Source of the DNA: Paenibacillus andongensis
GTDB taxonomy: Bacteria; Bacillota; Bacilli; Paenibacillales; NBRC-103111
DNA length: 64,000 nt
NCBI RefSeq assembly: GCF_025369935.1
Contig: NZ_CP104467.1
Location: 2,735,001-2,799,000 of the forward strand
Direction: 5' to 3'
Positions 1 to 8,067 of the stretch are shown here, in pieces (the first letter of the stretch is position 1; each line of letters begins with the position of its first letter). The notes beneath the pieces are model-generated. The model searched no databases. It was not told the DNA's origin and saw nothing but the letters and a program-made list of their open reading frames with translations. The translations under genes and the position numbers were made by a program.

Positions 1-1
1 G

Positions 2-607
2 GAGTTCATTTACTGTGGGAAGCAGCCGAACCATCACTCGATTCAACAAGAGCAAATCAATGAAATCATTGCCTTAAAAGCTCTTGAAGGTAAGATAGTT
101 ACTCGTCTAAAAGGTGGAGATCCTTGTGTATTCGGACGTGTCGGAGAAGAAGCGGAGAAATTAGTTGAGCACGGAGTAGCATTTGAAATCATACCCGGGA
201 TTACTGCTGGAATCGCTGCGCCCGCTTATGCAGGCATACCAGTTACTCATCGGAAAGTAGCTTCAACGTTTGCCATGGTAACCGGGCATTTGTGTCAAGA
301 CGACACAATTTCACCTGACAAGTGGAAGGCGCTTGCTACCGGTATTGATACGATTGCATTTTATATGGGAATGGGAAATATCACTTATTTGTGTAACCAG
401 CTTATTCACTATGGAAGGAACCCCGAGACGCCGGTTGCAGTTGTATCTTGGGGGACAACCGAGGATCAAAAGACAATCATAAGTTCGTTAAATCATTTGG
501 AGAAAACACTACAGGATCAAAATATGCCCAATCCGGCTATCATCCTGGTTGGTGACGTCGTTCATTTAAGAGAAAGGCTATCTTGGTTCGCCGAAAATAA
601 TTTGTGA
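2..607 (+). CDS. cobA: Uroporphyrinogen-III C-methyltransferase, 5' truncated by window edge
   Basis: SAM-dependent methylation of uroporphyrinogen III at C2 and C7, the first step towards siroheme and cobalamin. The reading frame is open from base 2, well before the first in-frame ATG at 275, so the gene starts outside the window. The visible part holds the family motif GGDPCVFGRVGEEA (canonical GDPFVFGRGGEE), then PGITAGIAAPAYAGIPVTHR, then the C-terminal domain with YMGMGN and WGTTEDQ. About 201 residues remain of a usual 250-260. The F-to-C and G-to-V changes in the GDP motif are small departures from consensus. It ends at TGA 605-607, followed by a terminator. Confidence 0.9.
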   Translation, partial: EFIYCGKQPNHHSIQQEQINEIIALKALEGKIVTRLKGGDPCVFGRVGEEAEKLVEHGVAFEIIPGITAGIAAPAYAGIPVTHRKVASTFAMVTGHLCQDDTISPDKWKALATGIDTIAFYMGMGNITYLCNQLIHYGRNPETPVAVVSWGTTEDQKTIISSLNHLEKTLQDQNMPNPAIILVGDVVHLRERLSWFAENNL

Positions 608-741
608 ACCTTATTAAGTTCGAATGATTTATATTTTGCCTATAAAGTCAAAAATTCAACAATGCCAAAATTAAGAAGTATGATAGATGCTCTTAAGGAG
701 AATATACCTCCAACTTACCATAGCTTAGCGCAGCAATAGGA

Positions 742-780
742 AAAGAGGCTGTCCCAAATGACTTCTGGGAGAGCCTCTTT
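742..780. terminator. Bidirectional terminator between convergent genes
   Basis: AAAGAGGCT at 742-750 pairs with AGCCTCTTT at 772-780, with further TCCC/GGGA pairing and one G-G mismatch inside. It lies between the ends of the methyltransferase (+) and the aldo/keto reductase (-). The flanking A and T stretches are compatible with termination on either strand. Confidence 0.75.
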
Positions 781-793
781 CAAATTTAAAAAC

Positions 794-1633
794 TTAAAAA
801 TCAAAGTTATCAGGGTCTGGACCCACACGGCGATGCTGATCAAGTGCAGAAATAGCTGTCATATCAGCATCATTTAAGGAGAAATCAAAGATTTCTGCAT
901 TGGACTGAATGCGTTTGGCTTGAATGGATTTCGGAATCGTTGCCCAGCCGCTTTGCAGCTGCCAACGAAGGACGATTTGGGCAACCGATTTTCCCGCGCG
1001 ATCTGCAATAGCTTGGATGACGGGTTCATGCAAAATCTCCCCCTGCATGAGAGGGGCCCAAGCAACAGCTTGAATCCCGTTGTTATCTAAAAAAGATTTA
1101 AGTTCATTCTGGACGAGTCTTGGATGACGCTCTACTTGATTAATAGCCGGTTTCACAGTTGCTTCTTTAAGCAGGTTTTGCAGGTGGCGGATTTGGAAAT
1201 TGCTAACTCCAATAGCCCCGACACGCCCTTCGTGATACAGATACTCTAGCGCTTTCCAGCTTTCTAGATATTTATTTTCAACAGGCCAATGGATCAGGTA
1301 TAAATCAAGCTTTTCTAATCCCAGATTCTTAATGCTTTTTTCATAAGCGGCTATTGCGCTATCGTAGCCTTGATCTGCATTCCATAATTTCGAGGTGATG
1401 AATAAGTCTTCACGTTGAAGTCCGGTGCGTTTCAAGCCACGGCGAATCCCTTCTCCAACGCCTTCTTCATTCTGATAAATAGCTGCTGTATCAATATGAC
1501 GGTAGCCAACAACAATGGCTTCTTCAACGGCTGCAATGACCGTATCGCCATCCTCGACCTGGAAGACACCTAGACCTAGCCAAGGAAAAGCTTTACCATG
1601 GTTTAATTGAATTGTATCTTGTAAATGTTTCAT
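794..1633 (-). CDS. Aldo/keto reductase
   Basis: NADPH-dependent reductase of aldehydes, ketones or dicarbonyls such as methylglyoxal, cytoplasmic. The 279 residues are the usual length. The AKR tetrad is visible: D48 in GYRHIDTA, Y53 in AIYQNE, K82 in ITSKLWN and H115 in LIHWPV. GVSNF, QVERHP and PKSIQAKRI (NADPH pyrophosphate binding) follow. It resembles the YvgN/YtbE and DkgA group. The ATG at 1633 has a clear AGGAGG upstream. It starts 16 bp after the MFS exporter gene on the same strand, so the two probably form an operon. The true substrate cannot be told from sequence. Confidence 0.93.
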   Translation of the reverse strand: MKHLQDTIQLNHGKAFPWLGLGVFQVEDGDTVIAAVEEAIVVGYRHIDTAAIYQNEEGVGEGIRRGLKRTGLQREDLFITSKLWNADQGYDSAIAAYEKSIKNLGLEKLDLYLIHWPVENKYLESWKALEYLYHEGRVGAIGVSNFQIRHLQNLLKEATVKPAINQVERHPRLVQNELKSFLDNNGIQAVAWAPLMQGEILHEPVIQAIADRAGKSVAQIVLRWQLQSGWATIPKSIQAKRIQSNAEIFDFSLNDADMTAISALDQHRRVGPDPDNFDF

Positions 1634-1648
1634 TTGATTATCCTCCTA

Positions 1649-2860
1649 TTATGATTTCCTTTCCAGCTTAGCAGATACGCCGGTAAGAATGATGGCGACA
1701 AGAACCATTAAAGCACCAACCCATGGGGTATGAACAAGTCCCATGGAGTCGATAACAACCCCACCGACGATCGAGCCAATAGCGATACCGACGTTGAACG
1801 CTGCAATATTGATCGCTGATGCAACATCGACCGCTGATGGTACATACTTTTCAGCAAGCCCCACGACATATAACTGAAGACCAGGCACATTCATGAAAGC
1901 AAGCAAGCCCATTAAGATAACACCAATCACGCCAACCACTTTAAATGGAGCAAGGAATGTTAAAAGAATTAGAATGGCTGCTTGAACAATAAACATCCAA
2001 AATAGTGCGCGTAAAGGGTTCTTATTGGCTAATTTGCCACCAATAGAGTTACCGAATGCAACAGCTACTCCATAAATGATCAAGATAATGTTAATCATGC
2101 CTGTACTTATGCCAGTCACATCGTGCAGGAGTGGAGTTAAATAAGTGAAAGCAACAAACGTCCCTCCATAACCGAATGCCGTAATCAGAAAGCCCAGGAC
2201 CAAACGGCCATTGGTGAGCAGACGGAACATATCTGAAAATTTAGCCGGTGGAGATTGCTTGAGATTTTTAGGAATGAGTGCGGCACTGGAAATGAACGAA
2301 ATCACACCCAATAAGGCTACGCCCCAGAAAGTTGCTCTCCAGCCGAGGGCTTGCCCGATAAATGTCCCCAATGGAACACCGGTAACAATGGCGATGGTAA
2401 GACCGGTGAACATGAGAGCAATGGCACTGCCTTTTTTCTCTGGAGATACTAGCTGAACAGCAATGGTCGCTCCAATGGAGAAAAAGACACCATGAGAAAA
2501 TGCAGTAATGAAACGTGCAATAAGCAATATTTCAAATGATGGTGAAAGTGCAGCGATCGCATTACCGATGATGAAAACAACCATCAGCGACATGAGCAAG
2601 GATTTCCGGCTTATCCGATTGGTTAGCGCGGTGAGGATCGGGGCTCCGACCGCGACGCCAATCGCATAACCAGAAATAAGAAGGCCAGCTAGCGTGATGC
2701 CAATGTTCAAGTCATTCGCGATGGACGCGAGCAGGCCTACTGGAACAAACTCCGTTGTTCCGATTCCAAATGCGCTAATGGCAAGGGCAAGAAGTGCCCA
2801 TGTTCCTGTGTTTTGCCTCACTTTATGTTGTGCTGCAGAATGTGTTAAGGACTGGTTCAT
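1649..2860 (-). CDS. MFS exporter, DHA1/AraJ-type
   Basis: Twelve-helix drug:H+ antiporter-like exporter of 403 residues. Near the N terminus GIGTTEFVPVGLL is the hallmark of the YdhP/AraJ/chloramphenicol-efflux group. The loop 2-3 motif is degenerate (TNRISRKSLL), and GVFFSIGATIA and GVPLGTFIGQALGWR (motif C-like) follow. It is the first gene of a minus-strand pair with an aldo/keto reductase, suggesting a toxic-electrophile or drug response unit. Its upstream region carries a dense run of GTAC sites, so regulation by an HxlR- or MarR-type repressor is likely. The substrate is unknown. Confidence 0.9.
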   Translation of the reverse strand: MNQSLTHSAAQHKVRQNTGTWALLALAISAFGIGTTEFVPVGLLASIANDLNIGITLAGLLISGYAIGVAVGAPILTALTNRISRKSLLMSLMVVFIIGNAIAALSPSFEILLIARFITAFSHGVFFSIGATIAVQLVSPEKKGSAIALMFTGLTIAIVTGVPLGTFIGQALGWRATFWGVALLGVISFISSAALIPKNLKQSPPAKFSDMFRLLTNGRLVLGFLITAFGYGGTFVAFTYLTPLLHDVTGISTGMINIILIIYGVAVAFGNSIGGKLANKNPLRALFWMFIVQAAILILLTFLAPFKVVGVIGVILMGLLAFMNVPGLQLYVVGLAEKYVPSAVDVASAINIAAFNVGIAIGSIVGGVVIDSMGLVHTPWVGALMVLVAIILTGVSAKLERKS

Positions 2861-2920
2861 TTTATGCCTCCTAATTTCATGTTGACCGGAAGTAAGCTTT
2901 ACTTTCGCGTCATGAGTGCT

Positions 2921-3007
2921 ATTATAAAACCATTTAGACGTTTTTGATAAGTACGTACTTTTATGTACTATAGGTACTTTTAAGGTATATAGGTACTAGA
3001 AAGTACC
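2921..3007 (-). promoter_or_regulatory. Promoter of the MFS gene with GTAC operator cluster
   Basis: On the minus strand a TATAAT box (2921-2926) lies 18 nt from TTATCA (2945-2950). Just upstream are six GTAC tetramers between 2951 and 3006. They include the perfect palindrome AAGTACGTACTT (2949-2960, touching the -35 box) and the inverted pair GGTACT-N4-AGTACC (2992-3007). Spacing and symmetry suggest cooperative repressor binding. The boxes are seen; the regulator is inferred. Confidence 0.6.
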
Positions 3008-3140
3008 CTTCAAAGCGGTTAATTTACAGCTTATTTTGCCCTGCCTCAAAGGCACTACTCTTATAAGATGTGGTAGGTATATTAGGCAATGCATGGTGCC
3101 GCAAAAACGGGAAATACTACTATGGAATAAAGCGCAATAT

Positions 3141-3180
3141 AAAAAAACGCCAAGCCCTTCAATATCGAAGGTTTAGCGTT
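3141..3180 (-). terminator. Terminator after the glpX remnant
   Basis: An imperfect hairpin (AACGC with GCGTT, CCTTC with GAAGG, one bulge) is followed on the minus strand by seven Ts (3141-3147 are As on +). It sits 50 bp past the stop of the minus-strand glpX relic and is probably its original terminator. Confidence 0.6.
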
Positions 3181-3229
3181 CGGAGTAGTCTTATTCATTC
3201 CCGTTTAAGTCTCTATATTTGGAAGAGTA

Positions 3230-3516
3230 TCATTTCTTCAGCAATGGTTTATTCGGCAAATAGTGCAAAGTACGGATGTTTCGTATCGTTTTGGTTTTTG
3301 CTCGCATGACAATGGAATGCGTTTCAGCCCGCTGATCCGGTAAATATCGCACACCTTCCAAAAACTCGCCAGGAGTTACTCCAGTCGCAGCAAAAATAAC
3401 ATCCTCCATACCCACCATATCATCCATCGTCAAGATTTTGTTAGGATCCAAGGAGCTGATGCTAACACAGCCAACTCCGTTACTCGAACAATCTCCAACG
3501 CAAGTTCCCGTTCCAT
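3230..3516 (-). pseudogene. glpX: glpX (class II fructose-1,6-bisphosphatase) with internal deletion
   Basis: Two pieces of GlpX lie on the same strand in different frames. From ATG 3516 to about 3454 the frame reads MERELALEIVRVTELAVLASA, the conserved GlpX N terminus, with GGGAGAG upstream. From about 3451 to 3230 another frame reads the C-terminal part with DDVIFAATGVTPGE and the signature AETHSIVMR. About 230 of the usual 320 residues, including most of the active site, are missing, and the junction is out of frame. This is a degenerate copy; a functional paralogue probably exists elsewhere in the genome. The relic still keeps its ribosome binding site and terminator. Confidence 0.85.
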
Positions 3517-3671
3517 AGTTTCTCTCCCTAGCTTATTTAGATTTTATTAGTTTTCCCATATTAAAGAAGGACATTCTATACTTTATATTTACTTATTAGA
3601 AGCCTATGGTAAACCTGATTGTAAGTTCTTTTCTACTATTATTTCTATGCATGATGTTTTCAAAATAAACA

Positions 3672-3698
3672 AATACCGGGCTATTGCAGCCCGGTATT
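3672..3698. terminator. Perfect 11-bp hairpin upstream of the AraC gene
   Basis: AATACCGGGCT (3672-3682) pairs without mismatch with AGCCCGGTATT (3688-3698) across a 5-nt loop. On the minus strand it is followed by TTTGTTTATTTTG, so it could terminate minus-strand transcription entering from the regulator region. No T-run follows on the plus strand. Confidence 0.5.
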
Positions 3699-3726
3699 GT
3701 GAAATCAATGAAAGCGGTTATATAAT
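3697..3726 (+). promoter_or_regulatory. Candidate promoter of the AraC-type regulator
   Basis: TTGTGA at 3697-3702 and TATAAT at 3721-3726 with 18 nt between them. The -35 box overlaps the end of the 3672-3698 hairpin. The -10 box lies only 4 nt before the ATG at 3730, which argues for the downstream GTG start at 3757. Confidence 0.5.
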
Positions 3727-3756
3727 AGGATGACTTCTGTTGGGAGGAATCTTTTA

Positions 3757-4950
3757 GTGAAATTAAACGCATCGCAGGCTGCATTTTCGCAGATGCTGAT
3801 ATCCGGGACGTTAGTGCACGAGGCTAACTTTAACGAAATTCAAAATCGTTTAGGTATTGAAGTATCACCGCATGTAGTCATTGTCTTCTCTATTGATCGA
3901 TACTATGATTATGCCGTAGGACAACCTTTTATTTGGCGAGCGGACATTGGGCATAAGCTTGTTAGAGCGATTCATAAAGCGATAACCGTACCGTTCCTTT
4001 GGGTGTGGGTATCCGAAGGCGTATTAGCTGCACTCTTGGAGCTCAAGGCGGAGAGTTTATCGAAGGAAGCTTATGTGGGGCTTACCTTGCAGATGGTTAA
4101 TGAAACGCAAAATATTATGGATCAACAAGGTTTTTCTGTTTCAGCTGGAATCGGCACGTATTATGATAACCCATATATGCTGCATTATTCCTATGAGGAA
4201 GCGAAGGAGTCGATGATCGATCGTTTTTTTCAAGGAAATCGGCTTGTTTTTCAATATGAAAAAAGAAGAAGGCATGAGAAGAAATGGGTTCAGGTCATCA
4301 CCCATGAGGAGAAGATGGAGCTGCTCGCGCGTGTAAGAATCGGCGATGAAGAAGGTTCCATCGTATATCTAAGAATTTTACTGGAGCGGCTAGCTCAGGC
4401 GTACAAGCATAATATTGACATGTTCAAATCGGAAACTTTCGACCTCATTATGACCGTATCAAGGCTAGTGCTTGATGTGGGAGGAGATGCGTCTGAATTG
4501 TTGTCAGGCAGCGCCAGAGTCATTCAAGATTTAAACAATACTATTCGTTACGATAAATACGTCCTGAAAGTGTGCGATTATTGGCGGAAGCTGGCGAGGC
4601 AGGTAGCCGAAGCGCATGCGCGGGAGGCATCCCCCGTCATTCGGTCGGCCATCGAGTATATGAAGGGGAATTTGCAACAGAAAATTACTTTAGGGGAAAT
4701 AGCACGTTTTTGTTATCTAAGCACGTATCATTTCGCGCATTTGTTTAAGAGGGAAGTCGGCTTAAGCTTCGTCGATTTCTTGAACAAACTTCGCATTGAA
4801 AAGGCTGTGCACTTTCTAGAAACGACGGATTTACCCGTTCAACTAATTGCAGCTCAGGTTGGATTTCCTGATCCCAATTACTTTACACGAAAATTTAAAC
4901 TTTATATGAGCTGCAGCCCGTCAGAGTACCGCGCAGCAAAATTGTGCTAG
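3757..4950 (+). CDS. AraC-family transcriptional regulator
   Basis: Cytoplasmic DNA-binding regulator of about 397 residues. The C-terminal ~100 residues form the double helix-turn-helix domain (IEYMKGNLQQKITLGEIARF, HFAHLFKREVG, IAAQVGFPDPNYFTRKFK). The N-terminal part has no domain I can name with certainty; it resembles the middle region of YesN-type regulators but has no receiver domain. The GTG at 3757 is chosen because GGGAGG (3742-3747) lies 9 nt before it. The in-frame ATG at 3730 would sit next to the promoter. It lies directly upstream of the liv-type importer and is its likely regulator, by position only. Confidence 0.85.
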   Translation: MKLNASQAAFSQMLISGTLVHEANFNEIQNRLGIEVSPHVVIVFSIDRYYDYAVGQPFIWRADIGHKLVRAIHKAITVPFLWVWVSEGVLAALLELKAESLSKEAYVGLTLQMVNETQNIMDQQGFSVSAGIGTYYDNPYMLHYSYEEAKESMIDRFFQGNRLVFQYEKRRRHEKKWVQVITHEEKMELLARVRIGDEEGSIVYLRILLERLAQAYKHNIDMFKSETFDLIMTVSRLVLDVGGDASELLSGSARVIQDLNNTIRYDKYVLKVCDYWRKLARQVAEAHAREASPVIRSAIEYMKGNLQQKITLGEIARFCYLSTYHFAHLFKREVGLSFVDFLNKLRIEKAVHFLETTDLPVQLIAAQVGFPDPNYFTRKFKLYMSCSPSEYRAAKLC

Positions 4951-4962
4951 TGTTCCGCAAGT

Positions 4963-4991
4963 TTGACTAGATTCATGAAAACGCTTTTAAA
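4963..4991 (+). promoter_or_regulatory. Candidate liv promoter overlapping a cre-like site
   Basis: TTGACT (4963-4968) and TTTAAA (4986-4991) with 17-nt spacing. Between and over the -10 lies TGAAAACGCTTTTA (4976-4989), which matches the CcpA cre consensus TGWAANCGNTNWCA except one base near the 3' end. This would put the importer under carbon catabolite repression. Confidence 0.5.
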
Positions 4992-5028
4992 GTAAGATGA
5001 ATTCATACATTTAATAGGGGGTTATACA

Positions 5029-6198
5029 TTGAAAAAGTTATCTTTGATTGCAGCAGGTGTGCTTACTATATCTCTTATGGTTTCGGGTTGCGCAGCAAAG
5101 TCTAGCGACTCAGTGAAAAGTGATAGTACGACTAAAAATGCCGGCGAGACGGTCAAGCTAGGTTGGATCGGTCCGTTAACGGGCCCGACTGCAACGGACG
5201 GGACACATAGCAGAGATGCTGCGATAATGGCGATTGAGCAGTACAATAAAGCCGGAGGTATCCAAGGCAAGAAGGTTGAATTGGTAGCGGAAGACGATCA
5301 AGGAAAACCTGAAGAAGCGTTAAAAGGTGTTCAGAAGCTAATCAATAATGATAAAGTTGTTGCTATTGTTGGAGGCGCTTACAGTGGGCCGACGAAAACG
5401 ATTGCTGCAAAAATTCAGGAGCTCAAAGTTCCTATGGTGATTGCCTACGCCGTACATCCAGATGCGACCAAAGGCGGCGATTATGTGAATCGCGTCATCT
5501 ATACAGGTCCACTGCAAGGAAAAGCGATGGCCGATTATGCTGTGAACGATTTGAAGAAGAAAAATATCGCAGTACTTTATGTCGATATTGACTACGGGAA
5601 ATCGATTTATACCGCATTTAAGGAAGAGGCCGGCAAGTTAGGTGCGAATATTGCGATTGAACGTCCGTTTAAGATGGGGGACAAAGATTTCAGCTCGATC
5701 CTGACAGCAGTCAAAGCCGCTAATCCGGATGGCTTGTACGTAGTTGGTTACTACAATGAAGCAGCGGCTATCGTTAAGCAAGCGAAAGAAGCGGGAATTA
5801 GCGCTCAGCTGCTTGGCGTCGATGGTTTCGATTCGCCGAAATATTTGGAGCTGGGGAAAACCAATACAGAAGGTTCGACTTTCACGACGTCCTTTTATGC
5901 TTCTGATAACCGTTCTGTCGTGAAAATATTCGTCAATCAATGGCAGGATAAATTTAAGGATATTCCAGATATGCTTTCCTCGCAGAGCTATGATGCCGCA
6001 ATGGTTATTATGGAGGCTATGCAAAAAGCAGGTACCGATAAGGAAAAGCTGAAGCAGGCTATCAATGATACGAAAGATTTGGAAGGTACGTCGGGGAAAA
6101 TTACGTTCGGTAAAGATCACGAAGTCATTAAGCCTGTTATCTTTATGACGGTCAAGGACGGGAAGTTCCAGTTCGTCAAATCTAAAACCTACAATTAA
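5029..6198 (+). CDS. livJ: Branched-chain amino acid type ABC substrate-binding lipoprotein
   Basis: Type I periplasmic-binding-fold lipoprotein of 389 residues that captures the ligand outside the membrane for LivHMGF. The signal peptide carries a lipobox VSGC with the lipidated Cys21, followed by a Ser/Lys/Thr-rich linker. The mature domain opens with VKLGWIGPLTGPTA and has NKAGGIQGKKVELVAEDDQ, typical of LivJ/LivK. It starts at TTG 5029 behind AGGGGG (5016-5021). It is the first gene of a five-gene operon. Ligands of this family include Leu/Ile/Val, urea, amides and aromatic acids; sequence alone does not decide. Confidence 0.9.
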   Translation: MKKLSLIAAGVLTISLMVSGCAAKSSDSVKSDSTTKNAGETVKLGWIGPLTGPTATDGTHSRDAAIMAIEQYNKAGGIQGKKVELVAEDDQGKPEEALKGVQKLINNDKVVAIVGGAYSGPTKTIAAKIQELKVPMVIAYAVHPDATKGGDYVNRVIYTGPLQGKAMADYAVNDLKKKNIAVLYVDIDYGKSIYTAFKEEAGKLGANIAIERPFKMGDKDFSSILTAVKAANPDGLYVVGYYNEAAAIVKQAKEAGISAQLLGVDGFDSPKYLELGKTNTEGSTFTTSFYASDNRSVVKIFVNQWQDKFKDIPDMLSSQSYDAAMVIMEAMQKAGTDKEKLKQAINDTKDLEGTSGKITFGKDHEVIKPVIFMTVKDGKFQFVKSKTYN

Positions 6199-6227
6199 CA
6201 ATCTGCTAGTGGAAAGGATGAATCCCA

Positions 6228-7112
6228 TTGGTATTTCTTCAACAGTTGATTAACGGCATCTCCATCGGATTCATTTATATCTTGATTGCGGTTGGACTCA
6301 CGATGGTATATGGCGTGCTTAAGCTGCTCCACTTTGCCCACGGCACGATTTATATGGTCGGAGCTTTCTCAGCGATGGTCGGTATAACGTATTTGCACAT
6401 GCATTTTCTAGTCGCATTTCTGTTCGCAATGGCCGTATCAGGCGGGATAGGCATACTCATCGAAAAATATGCTTACCGCCCTTTGCGGGGGGCACATCCG
6501 ATTACAACCCTAATCAGCGGCATCGGCATAGCCATCGTGCTCGAGAATGTGTTTCAAGTGATGTTCTCATCGGACACAAGAGCATTCCCGGAGACGGGAA
6601 TCGAAATCTCCATCATTCAATTGACACAGTCGATTACGATTACGAATATGAAGCTTATCATTATTGCGGCCGGCATTATCGGGCTAGGCTCTCTGTACGC
6701 GTTTCTTAAATTCACGAAAATGGGTCTGGCGATTCAAGCGACATCACAGGATTTGCGCGCAGCCTCTTTGATGGGAGTAAACGTCAACCGTGTTGTGGCT
6801 GTTACCTTTTTGCTCGGATCGGCACTCGCTGCCGCTGCGGGGATTCTGGTCGCATTGAACTTCAACTCGATGTATCCGACGATGGGCTCGATACCTGGCT
6901 TGAAAGCATTCTGCGTCGTCGTACTGGGCGGTCTCGGTTCCATACCGGGAACCATTATCGGCGGCCTCATCTTAGGAATTGTAGAATCGCTAAGCGACGG
7001 CTTTATGACAGGGATGGTTGTAGATAAAGATGCGATTGCTTTTATCATTTTAATACTTATCCTTCTGGTAAAACCATCTGGACTCTTTGGCAAAAACATC
7101 GAGAAGGTATAG
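6228..7112 (+). CDS. livH: LivH-type ABC permease
   Basis: Integral membrane permease of 294 residues, one half of the channel for the preceding binding protein. It shows INGISIGFIYILIAVGLTMVYGV at the N terminus, the LRAASLMGVNVNRV coupling region and GGLGSIPGTIIGGLILGIVES near the C terminus, as in LivH. The start is TTG 6228 behind GGAAAGGATG. It lies 29 bp after livJ. The initiation region (TGAATCCCATTG) is repeated exactly in front of livF. Confidence 0.92.
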   Translation: MVFLQQLINGISIGFIYILIAVGLTMVYGVLKLLHFAHGTIYMVGAFSAMVGITYLHMHFLVAFLFAMAVSGGIGILIEKYAYRPLRGAHPITTLISGIGIAIVLENVFQVMFSSDTRAFPETGIEISIIQLTQSITITNMKLIIIAAGIIGLGSLYAFLKFTKMGLAIQATSQDLRAASLMGVNVNRVVAVTFLLGSALAAAAGILVALNFNSMYPTMGSIPGLKAFCVVVLGGLGSIPGTIIGGLILGIVESLSDGFMTGMVVDKDAIAFIILILILLVKPSGLFGKNIEKV

Positions 7113-7122
7113 GTGATCTTGT

Positions 7123-8067
7123 ATGGACAGTGTACTGAATCCTTATTACGTTGATATCGTCGTTTTTCTAGTCATCTATATTTTATTGGGATTGGGACTA
7201 AATTTAATTACGGGCTACGCGGGTCAAGTATCGCTCGGTCACGCCGCATTTTTTGGAATCGGAGCTTATACTTCTGCCATATTATCGGTAAAAGGTGGGC
7301 TGGACACATGGGTTTCGATGATTTTAGCAGTTGTGATCACCTTCGTATTCAGTGCTGTGTTGGGGCTGCCTAGTCTGCGGGTAAGGGAAGATTTCCTGGC
7401 CATTACGACGCTTGGGCTCGGATTGATTATTCAATCGTTCTTCAAAAACTCGGAAATTACCGGAGGCGCTTACGGGATTGATTCCATTCCCACACCTTCC
7501 TTGTTCGGCTGGAAACTGGATAATACGGGGTACCTGCTGCTTGTACTAGTAGTCATGGTCGTCGGTATTTATGCGCTAAAAAAAATGACCGGTTCTCGTA
7601 TTGGCAGAGCATGGATGGTAATTCGGGAAGATGAAACCGTTGCTAAGGCGATGGGAATTAACACGACTTATTATAAAGTGCTTGTGTTCGCAATCGGCGG
7701 TGCTTACGCCGGTACTGCAGGAGCCTTGTTCGCTCATAAAGTGTCCTTTATCGGAGCGGATTCCTTTGGATTCTCCGTTTCGGCAACTGTGCTCAGTATG
7801 GTGGTCATCGGCGGTTTGGGGAGTATTCGCGGCACATTATTCGGTGTTAGCCTCCTGTATTTGCTCCCTGAAATGTTCCGTTTGTTCAAGTTTGATTTTA
7901 TCGATATGAAGTATTTGGATATGTACAAGATGATTATTTACGGGCTGTTGATGGTTTTGGTTGTACGTTATCGTCCGAAAGGAATTTTCGGCAAGACGGG
8001 AGCCAAACTTAAGTCCTTTCATCCGCACAAAGCGGGAACACCAAAGGACGGTGGCAACGATGCTTAA
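7123..8067 (+). CDS. livM: LivM-type ABC permease
   Basis: Second integral membrane permease of the importer, 314 residues. Typical LivM features are LGLGLNLITGYAGQVSLGHAAFFGIGAY near the N terminus, LRVREDFLAITTLGLG, and the EDETVAKAMGINTTYYKVL coupling helix. It starts 10 bp after livH with AGGTGAT before ATG 7123, and its end overlaps the livG start. Confidence 0.92.
   Translation: MDSVLNPYYVDIVVFLVIYILLGLGLNLITGYAGQVSLGHAAFFGIGAYTSAILSVKGGLDTWVSMILAVVITFVFSAVLGLPSLRVREDFLAITTLGLGLIIQSFFKNSEITGGAYGIDSIPTPSLFGWKLDNTGYLLLVLVVMVVGIYALKKMTGSRIGRAWMVIREDETVAKAMGINTTYYKVLVFAIGGAYAGTAGALFAHKVSFIGADSFGFSVSATVLSMVVIGGLGSIRGTLFGVSLLYLLPEMFRLFKFDFIDMKYLDMYKMIIYGLLMVLVVRYRPKGIFGKTGAKLKSFHPHKAGTPKDGGNDA

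Noticed and set aside
662..739. 25-codon frame after the methyltransferase gene (MPKLRSMIDALKENI...)
   Set aside because: No ribosome binding site, no family recognised, and it runs up to the terminator; too short to support.
3070..3309. Plus-strand frame of 79 codons
   Set aside because: It overlaps the minus-strand glpX relic and its terminator and has no recognisable motif.
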